Below the pieces are notes generated by a model that worked only from the letters and a program-made list of their open reading frames with translations, was not told the DNA's origin and did no database searches. A stretch of 64,000 bases of DNA, from positions 496,001-560,000 of the forward strand of contig NZ_LT629791.1 in the NCBI RefSeq assembly GCF_900105925.1. The letters run 5' to 3'. The stretch comes from Jiangella alkaliphila. Its GTDB lineage: Bacteria > Actinomycetota > Actinomycetes > Jiangellales > Jiangellaceae. Shown in pieces: positions 13,201 through 17,645 of the stretch (the stretch's first letter is position 1; every line of letters starts with the position of its first letter). The translations under genes and the position numbers were made by a program.

Positions 13201-16200
13201 GCGGGAAGCGGAAGAACGCGCGCGCGTTCTCGGGCGTGAGCGGCTGGCCGTTGCCGGGATCTCTGGCCGCCGAGCGGACGTCCAGCTCGGTCTCGAAGAG
13301 GTAGTTCTCGAGCGGGTTGACCTGGTCCGCCCACCCGTCCGCGGTCGGGGTCAGGGTGATGTTCGCCTCGTCACAGGTGACAGCCGGTGCTGCGGGGTCG
13401 CCCGGGTCCGGTCCGACGCGCCACGTGTAGCGCGCGGGGGTCGGATCCGGTCCTGCCTCGCCCGCGATCGCCCGCACCTCGAAGGTGTGCAGGCCGGTGG
13501 TCAGGTCGGCGTACATGGCCGGGTTGAAGCACTCGACCCACTGATCCGGATCCCGGCTGTCCAGACGGCACTCGTACTCCGCGAACTGCGCCGGCGTGAA
13601 GGTACTGACCGCGGCGAAGCTGAACAGCGCCGCTCGGCTGTTGGTGGCCGGCATGGGGTCCGGAGCGGGCGGAACCGTCGTGCCGGGCGTCAGGCCGGGA
13701 GCCTCGAGGATGACCGTGTCGGGCGGAGTCATTCCCACGCCGCTGATGAGCTGGCTCACCGGAGTCTCGTCGGTGTTGTCCGCGCGGTCGATGGCGCGGA
13801 CCTCGAACCGGAACAGCCCCTCTTCCGGGAGCGGAACCGACCACGGGCTCGAGCAGCCGTTCCACATCTCCTCGGGCGGAGTCGGCTCCCACGGCGGGAC
13901 CGGCTCGGGCTCTTCGGTCAGCTCGATCTCGATGAAGCGGCACCCGAAATTGAGCTCTTCGGGCGCGGTCTGGTTGTCGGTTCCGCGGAACCGGAACGCC
14001 ATCGTCTCGAGCCCGTCCTGGAACGGGCCGTCCTCGGGGTAGTCGAAGATGGTCTCCGGGGGCTCGTCGTCGACCGCCGCCGGGTCGCCGACGAACTCGA
14101 AGGCGCCCGCGTCACAGCGTCCGTTCTGGGGCCGGTCGATCCCGCGCTGGTCGACGACCGTGCACGGCGCCGCGCTCGAGTCGATCGCCAGGCTGCCGGC
14201 TTCGAGCGCGTGCGTCAGCGTCGGCCCGCCGTTGTCGGCGATGGCCAAGAGCCGCGGGTCACCCCGCCGGTCGCGGACGCCGAGCTCGATCGGGTTCTGC
14301 GCGGTCTCCGCGGTCACGGCGAGGAAGCAGGTGTTCCGGTCGCCGGTCTCGAGGTTCCCGCCCTCCGACCGGATGTACCAGTCGCAGTTCCCGCCCTCGA
14401 GGCTGCCACCGACGATCGTGTTCTTGAGCACGACGGCGGCGTTCGTCTTGGGCGGGACTTCCGGGACGAAGTCGGACTCGACGACGCCGATTCCGCCGCC
14501 GACCGGAGCGGAGTTGCGCCAGACCGTCCCGTGCACGAGCCGCAGCTCGCCGTCGGCGTCGTGGAAGAGGCCGCCGCCGGCGGTCGCGGCCCGGTTCCCC
14601 GAGATCGTGACGTTCTCGTACAGCGAGTCGCCGTCGGCGAAGCTCATGATGCCGCCGCCGTGGCCGGCGTTCTCGTCGAGCACGCCTTCCTCGTTGAGGG
14701 CAAGGCGTGCCGTGTTGTTCAGGAAGAGCGTCCCGCGCGCGATGATCGCGTTGTCGGGCGCGTTCGCGAGCCCGCCTCCGATGACGCCGCTGTTGCCCCG
14801 GATCGTCGAGTCGAGGAGGTGGAAGTGGTCGCTCGACGTGTTGTAGATGCCGCCGCCCGCGCCGCCGGCGCGGTTGCCCGAGACCGTCACTCGCTGGAAC
14901 GTGACCTTTTGGGCGCTGTTCTCGACGCCGCCGCCGTCGAGCGCGCGGTTGCCGCTGATCGTGCTGTCGGTGACCTCGACGTCGCCCATGTTGTTGAGGC
15001 TGAGGCCGCCGCCCTCCTCCGTCGCCTCGTTGCCGTCGAAGGTCGAGCCCTCGATGGTGAGCGGGCCGCCGTCCGTGTGCAGGGCTCCGCCGCCGGCGAC
15101 GTCGTCGCTCAGCGTGCCGTCGTCCTCCACGACCGGCACGCCCGCCTTGTTCTTCGTGAAGGTCGAGTCGATGATCGTCTGCTGGCGCTCACTGTGGGTC
15201 CAGGCGCCGCCGCCCTCGCCGTTCGACTCGTTCTCGGTCACGGTCACGCGAGTGAGCGTCAGGTTCGACCGTCCCTCGCTGGTGATCGCGGCGCCGTGGT
15301 CGGACGAGCGGTTCTTGCTGAACGTCGTGTCAGTCACGGCGAGCTGGGCGTCGCCGCCGTTGTAGAGGCCGCCACCGTTCTCGGCGATGTTCTCCGAGAC
15401 CTGCGAGTCCTTGACCGTGAACGTGCCGCGCAGGCCGTGTTGCGAGACCTGGCCGCCGCTGTAGAGGCCGCCACCGTTGGCGGCCTGGTTCTTGGAGATC
15501 GTGCTGCCCGAGACGGTGACCTTGCCGCCCTCGGTGTAGAGGCCGCCACCGGCCGCCGCGCGGTTCTGGGTGATCGTCGAGTCGGTGATCTCGACGATGC
15601 TGTCGCCCGCGTTGAGGATGCCGGCGCCGTTGCCCTCCGCGGCGTTCAGCGACACGGTCGAGTCGGTGATCTTGAGGGTGCCGGCCTTCTCCCAACGCGC
15701 CTGGTTCGCGATGGCGCTCGCTGCGATCGGGTAGTCCGACGGGTCGACGAGGACGAACGCCTCCGGGTCGAGCGGGTCGGGCTTGATCGCCCCGGGGTTG
15801 AGCGTGACGACGCTCTCGTCGGAGATCGTGATCGTGCCGCCGGAGACGTTGTTGATGGCCGCGCCGCTCCCGCCGGCCGAACCGTTGCCGGTGAAGGTCG
15901 AGCGCTTGATCTCGACGCGGCTGTACGGGAGCAACTCGAGGTTCGGCGGCTCGGTCGTCCACGGGTAGTCGTGCAGGTCGGCGTGGTTGACGCCGCCGCC
16001 GCCCTTCTCCGCGTAGTTGTCCTTGACGGTGACCCCGTCGAGCGTCAGCTTGCCCATCGACCAGTTCTGGATGGCGCCGCCCTCCTCCGGGGTGAACCCG
16101 TTCTGGAGGGTGACGTTCTTGATCGTGACGTCGCCGGCGCCCGGGTGGATCTCGAACAGCCGGTCGAGACCACGGGCGACGACGGGCGCGCCCGGCAGGG

Positions 16201-16651
16201 GCGTGCCGGCGTCGATGACGACGGCGCCGAGGTAGTCGGGCGCCTTCTCGATCGTCACCGAATCGAGGATCTCGAAGTCCCCGACGTTGGCGCCGTTCTC
16301 GTTGATCGGCGCGATCCCGATCGCGTACGTGCCGGGAAGGATGTGGATGCTGTCAGCACCGGGGTTCGCGTTCGCCTCCTGGATGGCGGCGCGCAGCGTA
16401 CAGCCGCCTCCGGCCGCCCTGCACACGCCGTCACCGGCGGTGACGTCGACCTGATCCCTCGTGTCGTCGACCAGGAACGCGGCAGGGGGGTCGGTCGCGG
16501 CCAGAGCCGGCGCGACGGGCAGTAGCAGCCCGGCGAGCATCGAAGCCGCGGACAAGACCGCGATGGCGAGGTGCCATCGTGGTCGGCGCTTTCCCCTCAT
16601 GCCCAACCGGGTCGTGAACAGTGTCTGCGCGCGCCATTCGGATCTCGCCAC
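1..16651 (-). CDS. Giant secreted beta-helix / Ig-like repeat protein (3'-partial)
   Basis: The frame is open from 16651 to the left edge (about 5,550 codons, no stop), so the C-terminus is missing. The GTG at 16651 has a run of seven G six bases upstream, much like the neighbouring regulator gene. The ATG at 16600 gives a cleaner signal peptide (RGKRRPRWH, a hydrophobic core, then APALAA) but has no SD. Order: signal peptide; CSLREA-like segment (CTLRAAIQEANA, about residues 82-93); beta-helix A ending CDAGAFE; two Ig-like units; DNRLRE-like module; beta-helix B; three Ig units; beta-helix C; two Ig units; beta-helix D; then about 22 Ig units. Ig units carry FECRLD...C.SP..Y..L..G.HTF.VRAVD..GN.D.TP. 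The role is probably adhesion or glycan binding at the cell surface or outside it (inferred). No catalytic motif was recognised. Confidence 0.9.
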   Translation of the reverse strand, partial: MARSEWRAQTLFTTRLGMRGKRRPRWHLAIAVLSAASMLAGLLLPVAPALAATDPPAAFLVDDTRDQVDVTAGDGVCRAAGGGCTLRAAIQEANANPGADSIHILPGTYAIGIAPINENGANVGDFEILDSVTIEKAPDYLGAVVIDAGTPLPGAPVVARGLDRLFEIHPGAGDVTIKNVTLQNGFTPEEGGAIQNWSMGKLTLDGVTVKDNYAEKGGGGVNHADLHDYPWTTEPPNLELLPYSRVEIKRSTFTGNGSAGGSGAAINNVSGGTITISDESVVTLNPGAIKPDPLDPEAFVLVDPSDYPIAASAIANQARWEKAGTLKITDSTVSLNAAEGNGAGILNAGDSIVEITDSTITQNRAAAGGGLYTEGGKVTVSGSTISKNQAANGGGLYSGGQVSQHGLRGTFTVKDSQVSENIAENGGGLYNGGDAQLAVTDTTFSKNRSSDHGAAITSEGRSNLTLTRVTVTENESNGEGGGAWTHSERQQTIIDSTFTKNKAGVPVVEDDGTLSDDVAGGGALHTDGGPLTIEGSTFDGNEATEEGGGLSLNNMGDVEVTDSTISGNRALDGGGVENSAQKVTFQRVTVSGNRAGGAGGGIYNTSSDHFHLLDSTIRGNSGVIGGGLANAPDNAIIARGTLFLNNTARLALNEEGVLDENAGHGGGIMSFADGDSLYENVTISGNRAATAGGGLFHDADGELRLVHGTVWRNSAPVGGGIGVVESDFVPEVPPKTNAAVVLKNTIVGGSLEGGNCDWYIRSEGGNLETGDRNTCFLAVTAETAQNPIELGVRDRRGDPRLLAIADNGGPTLTHALEAGSLAIDSSAAPCTVVDQRGIDRPQNGRCDAGAFEFVGDPAAVDDEPPETIFDYPEDGPFQDGLETMAFRFRGTDNQTAPEELNFGCRFIEIELTEEPEPVPPWEPTPPEEMWNGCSSPWSVPLPEEGLFRFEVRAIDRADNTDETPVSQLISGVGMTPPDTVILEAPGLTPGTTVPPAPDPMPATNSRAALFSFAAVSTFTPAQFAEYECRLDSRDPDQWVECFNPAMYADLTTGLHTFEVRAIAGEAGPDPTPARYTWRVGPDPGDPAAPAVTCDEANITLTPTADGWADQVNPLENYLFETELDVRSAARDPGNGQPLTPENARAFFRFPLQFDAPDCALESATLRLYSSSHTEGRTLVAEPLAETWKESTLTWLSQPDPVAGAAGATAEAGEGYREFDVKTHVEGIFAGTVPSHGWVLRDQTESDLESGGDQTFVSREQPQDPPEITLPELELRFVPTATQPPPDREEPGAPEVVTCGQVITKSTKLAADVTGCLGEGIAIGAPNIVLDLNGHTVSSGFVLEPGEEDNLTPGIRSGYPNVEIRNGTVTNYGYGILLSPGSIHSDVHGMTLVRNALTGVQLFDADNGRTGASVYDSVFDSNGETGLQLMSGTEGALIENNHFVSNGMSIHVFDSHRNVIRNNTISGIIIDPALDSDAGIVVENGSRQNVLENNDVSDTGDAGVVIHQGSHGTIVRGGVLVRNGDAGVIVQDSDRIEVDGVLAHQQSDGGVVLSNSSNSVVKNSDLRYNPSGLDASGTNSLVVENNDVSRSLQAGIELGDGVSMIIRDNIANNSGGAGISVEAAAFDANGVGVGGALIEGNTAHENGESGISVATGRHTIRNNTANLNAGYGIEAGEEPVQGEPLDPNRNIDGGGNRAGGNHADVGVTPGLPDAVQCVGVVCGTTDFGEITPPDLAAPQTTLTSVPPAATGNQTAVFEFTANDGPTGDPVTAMIFECRLDAPPDPAVPPEDPELEPPDPTEPPELPEPPEGERWVECASPQTYLGLEPAMDHHFEVRAVDQAGNFDLTPAEYTWRIEPGVEEDGTEECGPGETLGVDCAAAGAAPNTRITEAPGELVTDEAGTRYDTTNQAATFAFTGNDNRTAGENLTFECRTYHEEFNDELTPEDIPGTVEWGPCESPKQYAGLAHGGHIFQVRAVDLVGHKDLSPASHTWWIHPPPPDTTPPDTEVLTGPDPTTVQTSATFTFTGSDNQTPIDGLTYECRLDGAMDAGEPAWTDCTSPHVVNGLTPGEHVLQVRAVDLSGNVDDVNGAVDDPAEPDPLDPGDGVPAAYVWTVGAAPVHKTVFCGQTITQSIIVNNNLGDCLGHGLIVGADGITIDLNGKTIDGKSLGAAILNNGFVSVTIRNGRLADFDYGVMLNNGAGLNIVEGITAETNQEAGISLGHGTFPEDPTLAPSEPVPGFQSGVDGTIVRSNTLVSNRRGVWILNGAKDNVVRGNLIGASSDDAVWIERATENLIDGNDLQSSSGAGVLLEGATGNTVKGNTIVDAAHGVLVGATTQGPTIGIESTGNVVVGNMVSDTAGPAFEIDTSSQNQLIDNVGTLSSAYAIELYRANDNVIRGNEVSGNKGGVSLKESTGNRIEANDASNSESTGITLEAQSLSNVLLDNVSSNNDGGGIYIGDETPAGQGTLVEGNTTNGNKGTGIQASKPAHLFKDNVAFDNESWGIHVGDPSNGRANIDGGGNVAQGNQGPLGIDLKPQQCYNITCVDGPGGGDSIAPNTSILEAPVNPSTQSIAVFHFTGADNASPVTFECRFGPQPLAASVEWKACTSPETITDLVNDTYAFEVRAIDFSGNADATPATYTWSVELGSFAVSIDSTPDKITVDTDATFAFSANRNAGVTFQCLRVDAGTDLTDLWPDAAACTSPVTYTDLEPGDHEFWVRATDAASTFDTKVFAWTIGPLPVAAQVSCGQILTQSTRLTNDLVDCGGHGLIVGAPGITIDLDGHVIDGLGLDAGILNNGHDDVTVTNGLVTQFLYGVQLNVGTARNVVHDLRVEANEEAGIALSDADQGGDGNTIRDNSIVANELGIALYTGTRHTVIRGNTLGANQGEGAIYLEFASDNLIEGNQVSMSSGDGIFMIGGGNNTVSENTLKDNGGFAVVAGEELLPSNDNLVRRNTISGGQGGVLVGGDGNTVLNNTVNGSSGPGVVVELATNTLVKGNDFGGSASGVEVGEATGTTIEANNASGTLGSGVEIGELSEDTVVRGNTASGNGGDGIAVTESSVLDSGTLVENNTADSNGGDGIYVEGSGHTIKDNVAQINGGWGIYSVGAVDGGGNFAAGNMEPEQCFGVVCELGTVPGAPETWIVSGPADWDTATPGIQSPSRNASFTYMGDDEFTPIHELVFECRMDSTNPLAWEDCDYPAEYLNLSPGEHTFEVRAVDMMGQGLADPTPESFTFSYVPLPTGVAPEVTLDVVPEDIEPATAGVQVWLLDAIFTFHANEPDVTFQCKVDANGYEPCGFEAATFMNQGAFEWGLEENEVGPHTFSVRAIDFEGNVGAPTTFTWELLGVNVVFTDGPGFTPTAGGPQGDPATGGPSASTSAEIHFEANVADATFWCRFDSMDPGGYFPCESPFRAGPAFEGDTAFPEPLLPGDHVLEVYGESELFGTAAELEPAVYEWEVVEPVDTLPPNTTIERAPGLLDLSSTIFEFSGTDDLTPEFLLTFECQVTDGTAPPNGNEWVECVSPFNLLDVYSYADPQLLLTEHTFYVRAVDMFEPEFPDPTQPEFEGNADPTPAAYTWTPVADRRTPAVTLTGGPADGATVGQEPELYTFSGIDNATPQLELEFECAAYLTAAGVSSAEWESCESPVGGYDISGLEPGAYTVAVRATDLAGNIGPAATRTVNVSGAPVVTFLSGPDGRLDPISGEPDGASGTENAVFTFEADQAGSTFECSVDGSDFLPCGGTTLPATGAAWVVEDGEHQFAVRATSAQGIVGEEAVYEWLVVLGADVTEPNAQFATGPENGTLSQTATFTFAGTDNRTPAQELTFECALDSTTSWNSCTSPEEFSDLTRGTHTLLLRAVDAAGNVESTPAEFTWTVAPPPVTTILSGPGVEQEETTDRTVTFTYSADVTPVTFHCWLDGRFNPGTPGPSTTPGLPNDPLPCDPAGMTYTGLGIGEHLFAVRAVDQFGNLGPWEDSEFRVTPSEAQITSAPANGTTTTATFEFTSDPLDPDAVFYCSLDDRPFGLCNETPVAGTPGTYAKTYTNLFPGEHTFQVQTLYTGVDWMGLPFEHDPIPATHTWTVQDFTAPETIIDFGPAATTLSTTAYFQVSSDDPTVTIECTLTGPAGTETGECEPGVVTEFTDLVPGAYTFTAVATDLSGNVDASPAVHTWTIEAAGAPNTPVGDNVAVTVGDVTVTYFSVETAGTTTVDRIPAGPALPDGFSGAGTQLYDINTTAAYSDPVTLCVNYDPAAFNGATSLRLLHFDGDVWLDVTTLHNPFSTPARLCSNIVEDFGLYAIARASSGMAPETSILSGPDGPLGPEGLPTSTSGSATFEFWADQPNAITQCSIDGDPFFYCESPLTVGPLEEGDHEFLVQAINEFGWMDLTPAIFEWEIIGPDVTPPTTVITNGPPEGSSTPNFISIFEFTGTDDMTPQLELEFECTLDGAAIGGCETLEEIEVTTPGDHTLVVQAIDAAGNIDPVGAIRNWTVVDMSGPDTEIVLGPEEETTETSATFEFEGFELLNDDPVFEFECALDTGDFAPCTSPHTIAGPLGGGPHVFHVRAVDPDGNRDISPAFYEWLIIGADDTTPPETFITVFPDPANSGPDVTFAFASNEPVETFECAMGDGAPPAELPTTWEECETVWFLESLDSGPHWLWVRAIDAAEVPNVDETPAGASRGFPAGTVDTEPFVWVTTGEPDTVIDAGPADPTGEFTATFEFHSEQPGATFQCSVNGSPFVNCSSGYQAGPFLPGEAGAPEEHEFEVRAVNQYRNADGEQVMDQTPAVYRWTVQDVTPPETFFLGAEGIGPAQFLDPGLRFTFRGADDLGSSFELEFECAVTNTTAGDPVVWEECGEPAADDTFVHDIAFEELTAGAYTFQVRAIDIAGNHDLTPAPEPAHEFAVEAEPGTTFLAVTPPIAGPDFETTATSFSFEFSGTGATFMCALDSTAFEPCVSGVSYPDVPYGEHLFQVFTVGQFGTPDTTPAEFEFVSGTDVAPDVTITDAPPATGGTASTGTIEFSSTDPEAAFTCVLDGGPELPCSSPFEYTDLLAGEQNPHTFEVTATRADLLPSVTLETALHEWVVTDDTAPETTLLAPLPSNPSGNEVEFRFTGSDNGTIPANLEFECALDAAPFEPCSTPWTLPELAGGEHTFQVRAVDETPLTDLTPATHTWNVIAPPLTTITNEAPAGVDVPDGETSTSATGELSFVDQPGSTYECRLDAVDPDVDPFEPCTSPYPYDLSNGEHVFEVRATTLPLAGQSMTESPAAEYTWTIDASDTTAPTTTLQLGPANPTTNSSATFVFGGTDNLTAPADLTFECSLDGAAFADCESGDVYTGLTVGDHTFAVRASDTADPPNVDDSPATYEWTIEPPGAANTPVGTNIEVSTGGATLTFAEVTAEGFTSVATLAAESAPTLPAGYDAADALYYDVSTTATFVGDITVCLPYGALVDAHVLHFDGEWLDVTLEQQGDLLCGVVSSLSPFAVAEASAVVAPDTTMIQAPPDPTIQSTGDGAEVQFQFGSTIDTIEHPAEFECSLDAEAWSSCDSPYRFN
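7265..8430 (-). repeat. Beta-helix module D (NosD-like)
   Basis: This module starts with CGQ.LTQSTRL..DLVDC.GHGLIVGA and continues as rungs of about 22-24 residues (N.I..N.....GI.L). It ends in NGGWGIY.....DGGGN..AGN..PEQC...C, immediately before the next Ig-like unit. The pattern is typical of right-handed parallel beta-helix (PbH1/NosD) folds. Confidence 0.8.
8440..9020 (-). repeat. Two Ig-like units between beta-helices C and D
   Basis: Two FEC/QC-type units lie here, with cores near 8610 and 8880. Each has the paired cysteines and the VRA(T/D)DAAS/FSGN-type strand seen in the long array. They link beta-helix C to beta-helix D. Confidence 0.75.
9025..10310 (-). repeat. Beta-helix module C (NosD-like)
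   Basis: It opens with CGQTITQSIIV.NNLGDCLGHGLIVGA and has many N.I.GN......GI rungs. It closes in SWGIHVGD..NGRANIDGG then QGPLGIDLKPQQCYNITC. The same head and tail motifs occur in modules B and D, which points to segmental duplication of a whole module. Confidence 0.8.
10315..11480 (-). repeat. Three Ig-like units between beta-helices B and C
   Basis: Cores lie near 10530, 10858 and 11323. The first unit after beta-helix B contains an inserted Pro/Glu-rich loop (PPEDPELEPPDPTEPPELP) between its FECRLD strand and its second Cys. Confidence 0.75.
11490..12775 (-). repeat. Beta-helix module B (NosD-like)
   Basis: Head CGQVITKSTKLAADVTGCLGEG, followed by about 20 rungs with repeated N-x-[IV] and NNT/NND turns. 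Tail NAGYGIEAGEEP...NIDGGGN and AVQCVGVVC. Same layout as modules C and D. Confidence 0.8.
12780..13375 (-). other. DNRLRE-like (CBM96-type) module in the giant protein
   Basis: The segment reads as FFRFPLQFDAPDCALESATL, then LRLYSSSHTEG, then AETWKESTLTW and a final GWVLRDQ region. This matches the general pattern of DNRLRE / CBM96-type modules: a row of beta strands with ATLRLY and W.E.TLTW. It sits between an Ig pair and beta-helix B. A role in glycan binding or spacing is inferred from the family. Confidence 0.6.
13390..14060 (-). repeat. Two Ig-like units after beta-helix A
   Basis: Two units with cores near 13570 and 13930 follow the CDAGAFEFVGD end of beta-helix A. Both have the FRFRGTDN / FSFAAV strand, the C.LD-type core and the FEVRAI strand of the family. 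Confidence 0.75.
14060..16480 (-). repeat. CSLREA-like start and beta-helix module A
   Basis: CTLRAAIQEANANPGADSI lies at about 16340-16405. It is followed by a long run of NGGGLYN / NNGGGGIYN / GGAIT-type rungs that ends in NGRCDAGAFEFVGD near 14090. This head and tail are characteristic of CSLREA-domain / polymorphic outer-surface beta-helix proteins. The rung style (GGG.YN) differs from modules B-D, so A probably has a separate origin. Confidence 0.8.
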
Positions 16652-16692
16652 GAGATGCCCCCCCAGGCGAAGGCAGCCGCCCCGGCTGCCTG

Positions 16693-16722
16693 GAACTAGC
16701 TGTCCCAATGGGGCTCAGTCAA
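16693..16722 (-). promoter_or_regulatory. Candidate promoter of the giant gene
   Basis: On the minus strand TTGACT (16717-16722) and TAGTTC (16693-16698) are separated by 18 bp, about 40 bp upstream of the GTG at 16651. Inferred from consensus similarity only. Confidence 0.35.
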
Positions 16723-16726
16723 GACC

Positions 16727-16759
16727 TGGTGCGTAAAGGATCTATAAGGGTTTCATGAG
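16727..16759 (-). promoter_or_regulatory. Three tandem 11-mers, candidate response-regulator site
   Basis: Read on the minus strand the 11-mers are CTCATGAAACC, CTTATAGATCC and TTTACGCACCA, directly abutting. They end 4 bp before the candidate -35. Winged-helix OmpR/PhoB regulators bind 11-bp direct repeats, and such a regulator gene lies just upstream. Confidence 0.35.
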
Positions 16760-16780
16760 GAGTTCTTTATCGACCGGCAG

Positions 16781-17437
16781 TCAGCGGCGCAGCCGGTAAC
16801 CGACACCCCTCACGGTCTCGATGACGTCAGCGCCGAGCTTGTGACGAAGCGTGTTGATGTAGACGTTGACGACGTTGGTCCCCGGATCGAACCCATAGCC
16901 CCAGGCCTGGGAGAGCAGTTGCTCGCGGCTGAGAACCTGGTCGGCGTGGCGGAGGAGGGTCTCGAGCAGACGGAACTCGCGGGATGTCAGCTCGACGGTC
17001 TTCTCGTGCGACGTCACGCGATGTGTCTGCAGGTCCAGATGCAGCTCGCCGGCGTCCAGGACATGCGGCTGCTCACTTCCGGAGTGCCGTAGTCGTGCCC
17101 GGACGCGGGCGAGCAGCTCATCCAATCGGAACGGCTTCTTCATGTAGTCGTCCGCACCCGCATCGAGGAGCGCCACCACGTCGAGTTCGCTTCGCCCGGT
17201 GAGGACGAGCACCGGCAACCTGCTTCCTCTGGCCCGCAGCTCTCGCAGCACCTCTGACCCGTCCCGGTCGGGCAGATGGAGGTCGAGGATCAACAGGTCG
17301 AAAGCGCCACTGAGGCCGAGCGCCTCAGCCTGCTCGGCATTGCCGACAAGCGTGGTGGAGTAGCCCCCAGCTCTGAGGCCCTTTTCCAGGAACGAGCCGA
17401 CAAGCGGGTCGTCCTCAGTGATCAGGATCGTCGCCAC
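16781..17437 (-). CDS. OmpR/PhoB-family response regulator
   Basis: This 218-residue protein is the right length for the family. An N-terminal receiver (ILITEDDPLV, phospho-acceptor D52 in LILDLHLPD, T80, K101 in KKPF) is followed by a C-terminal winged helix (ELTSREFRLLETLL ... VVNVYINTLRHKLG ... VRGVGYRLRR). I chose the GTG at 17437 because VATILITEDD starts a normal receiver and GGGGGGA precedes it; a longer frame runs to 17602. It is divergent from the histidine kinase and lies 129 bp upstream of the giant gene on the same strand. It probably controls itself, the kinase and the giant gene (inferred). Confidence 0.88.
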   Translation of the reverse strand: MATILITEDDPLVGSFLEKGLRAGGYSTTLVGNAEQAEALGLSGAFDLLILDLHLPDRDGSEVLRELRARGSRLPVLVLTGRSELDVVALLDAGADDYMKKPFRLDELLARVRARLRHSGSEQPHVLDAGELHLDLQTHRVTSHEKTVELTSREFRLLETLLRHADQVLSREQLLSQAWGYGFDPGTNVVNVYINTLRHKLGADVIETVRGVGYRLRR

Positions 17438-17448
17438 GAGTCCCCCCA

Positions 17449-17466
17449 GCGTGGCAACTGCCACGC
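17449..17466. promoter_or_regulatory. 18-bp palindrome just upstream of the response-regulator start
   Basis: GCGTGGCA-AC-TGCCACGC is a perfect 8-2-8 inverted repeat, 11 bp upstream of the GTG at 17437. It could be an operator or a leader hairpin. Confidence 0.45.
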
Positions 17467-17475
17467 AACACCCCC

Positions 17476-17493
17476 CGAGGGGCGAACCCCTCG
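17476..17493. promoter_or_regulatory. Short hairpin in the divergent regulator/kinase gap
   Basis: CGAGGGG-CGAA-CCCCTCG, 7-bp arms and a 4-base loop. Role unknown; it could form an RNA hairpin or be half of an operator array. Confidence 0.35.
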
Positions 17494-17509
17494 ACTGCAC
17501 CCGTCGGCA

Positions 17510-17540
17510 GCATAGTGCGAGACCCGGACTCGCACTATGC
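17510..17540. promoter_or_regulatory. 31-bp perfect inverted repeat (12-7-12)
   Basis: GCATAGTGCGAG and CTCGCACTATGC flank a 7-bp spacer in the middle of the gap between the divergent response regulator and kinase genes. This is a strong candidate operator controlling both directions. A transcribed hairpin is the alternative. Confidence 0.5.
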
Positions 17541-17645
17541 CCCACGTCGATTCCGCCCGTGGATGAGGGATTCCGGAAGCCAGGGGTGGCCGTGTGCACC
17601 AAAGTCCGTGTACTGCAGGGCTACCTGGTCGGCCCACGCGACGCC

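Noticed and set aside
8507-16525. Second plus-strand open frame of 2,672 codons
   Set aside because: Same antisense artefact; the minus strand shows beta-helix and Ig-like repeats.
17418-17645. Extended kinase N-terminus
   Set aside because: It would overlap the divergent regulator's start and operators and shows no conserved sequence.
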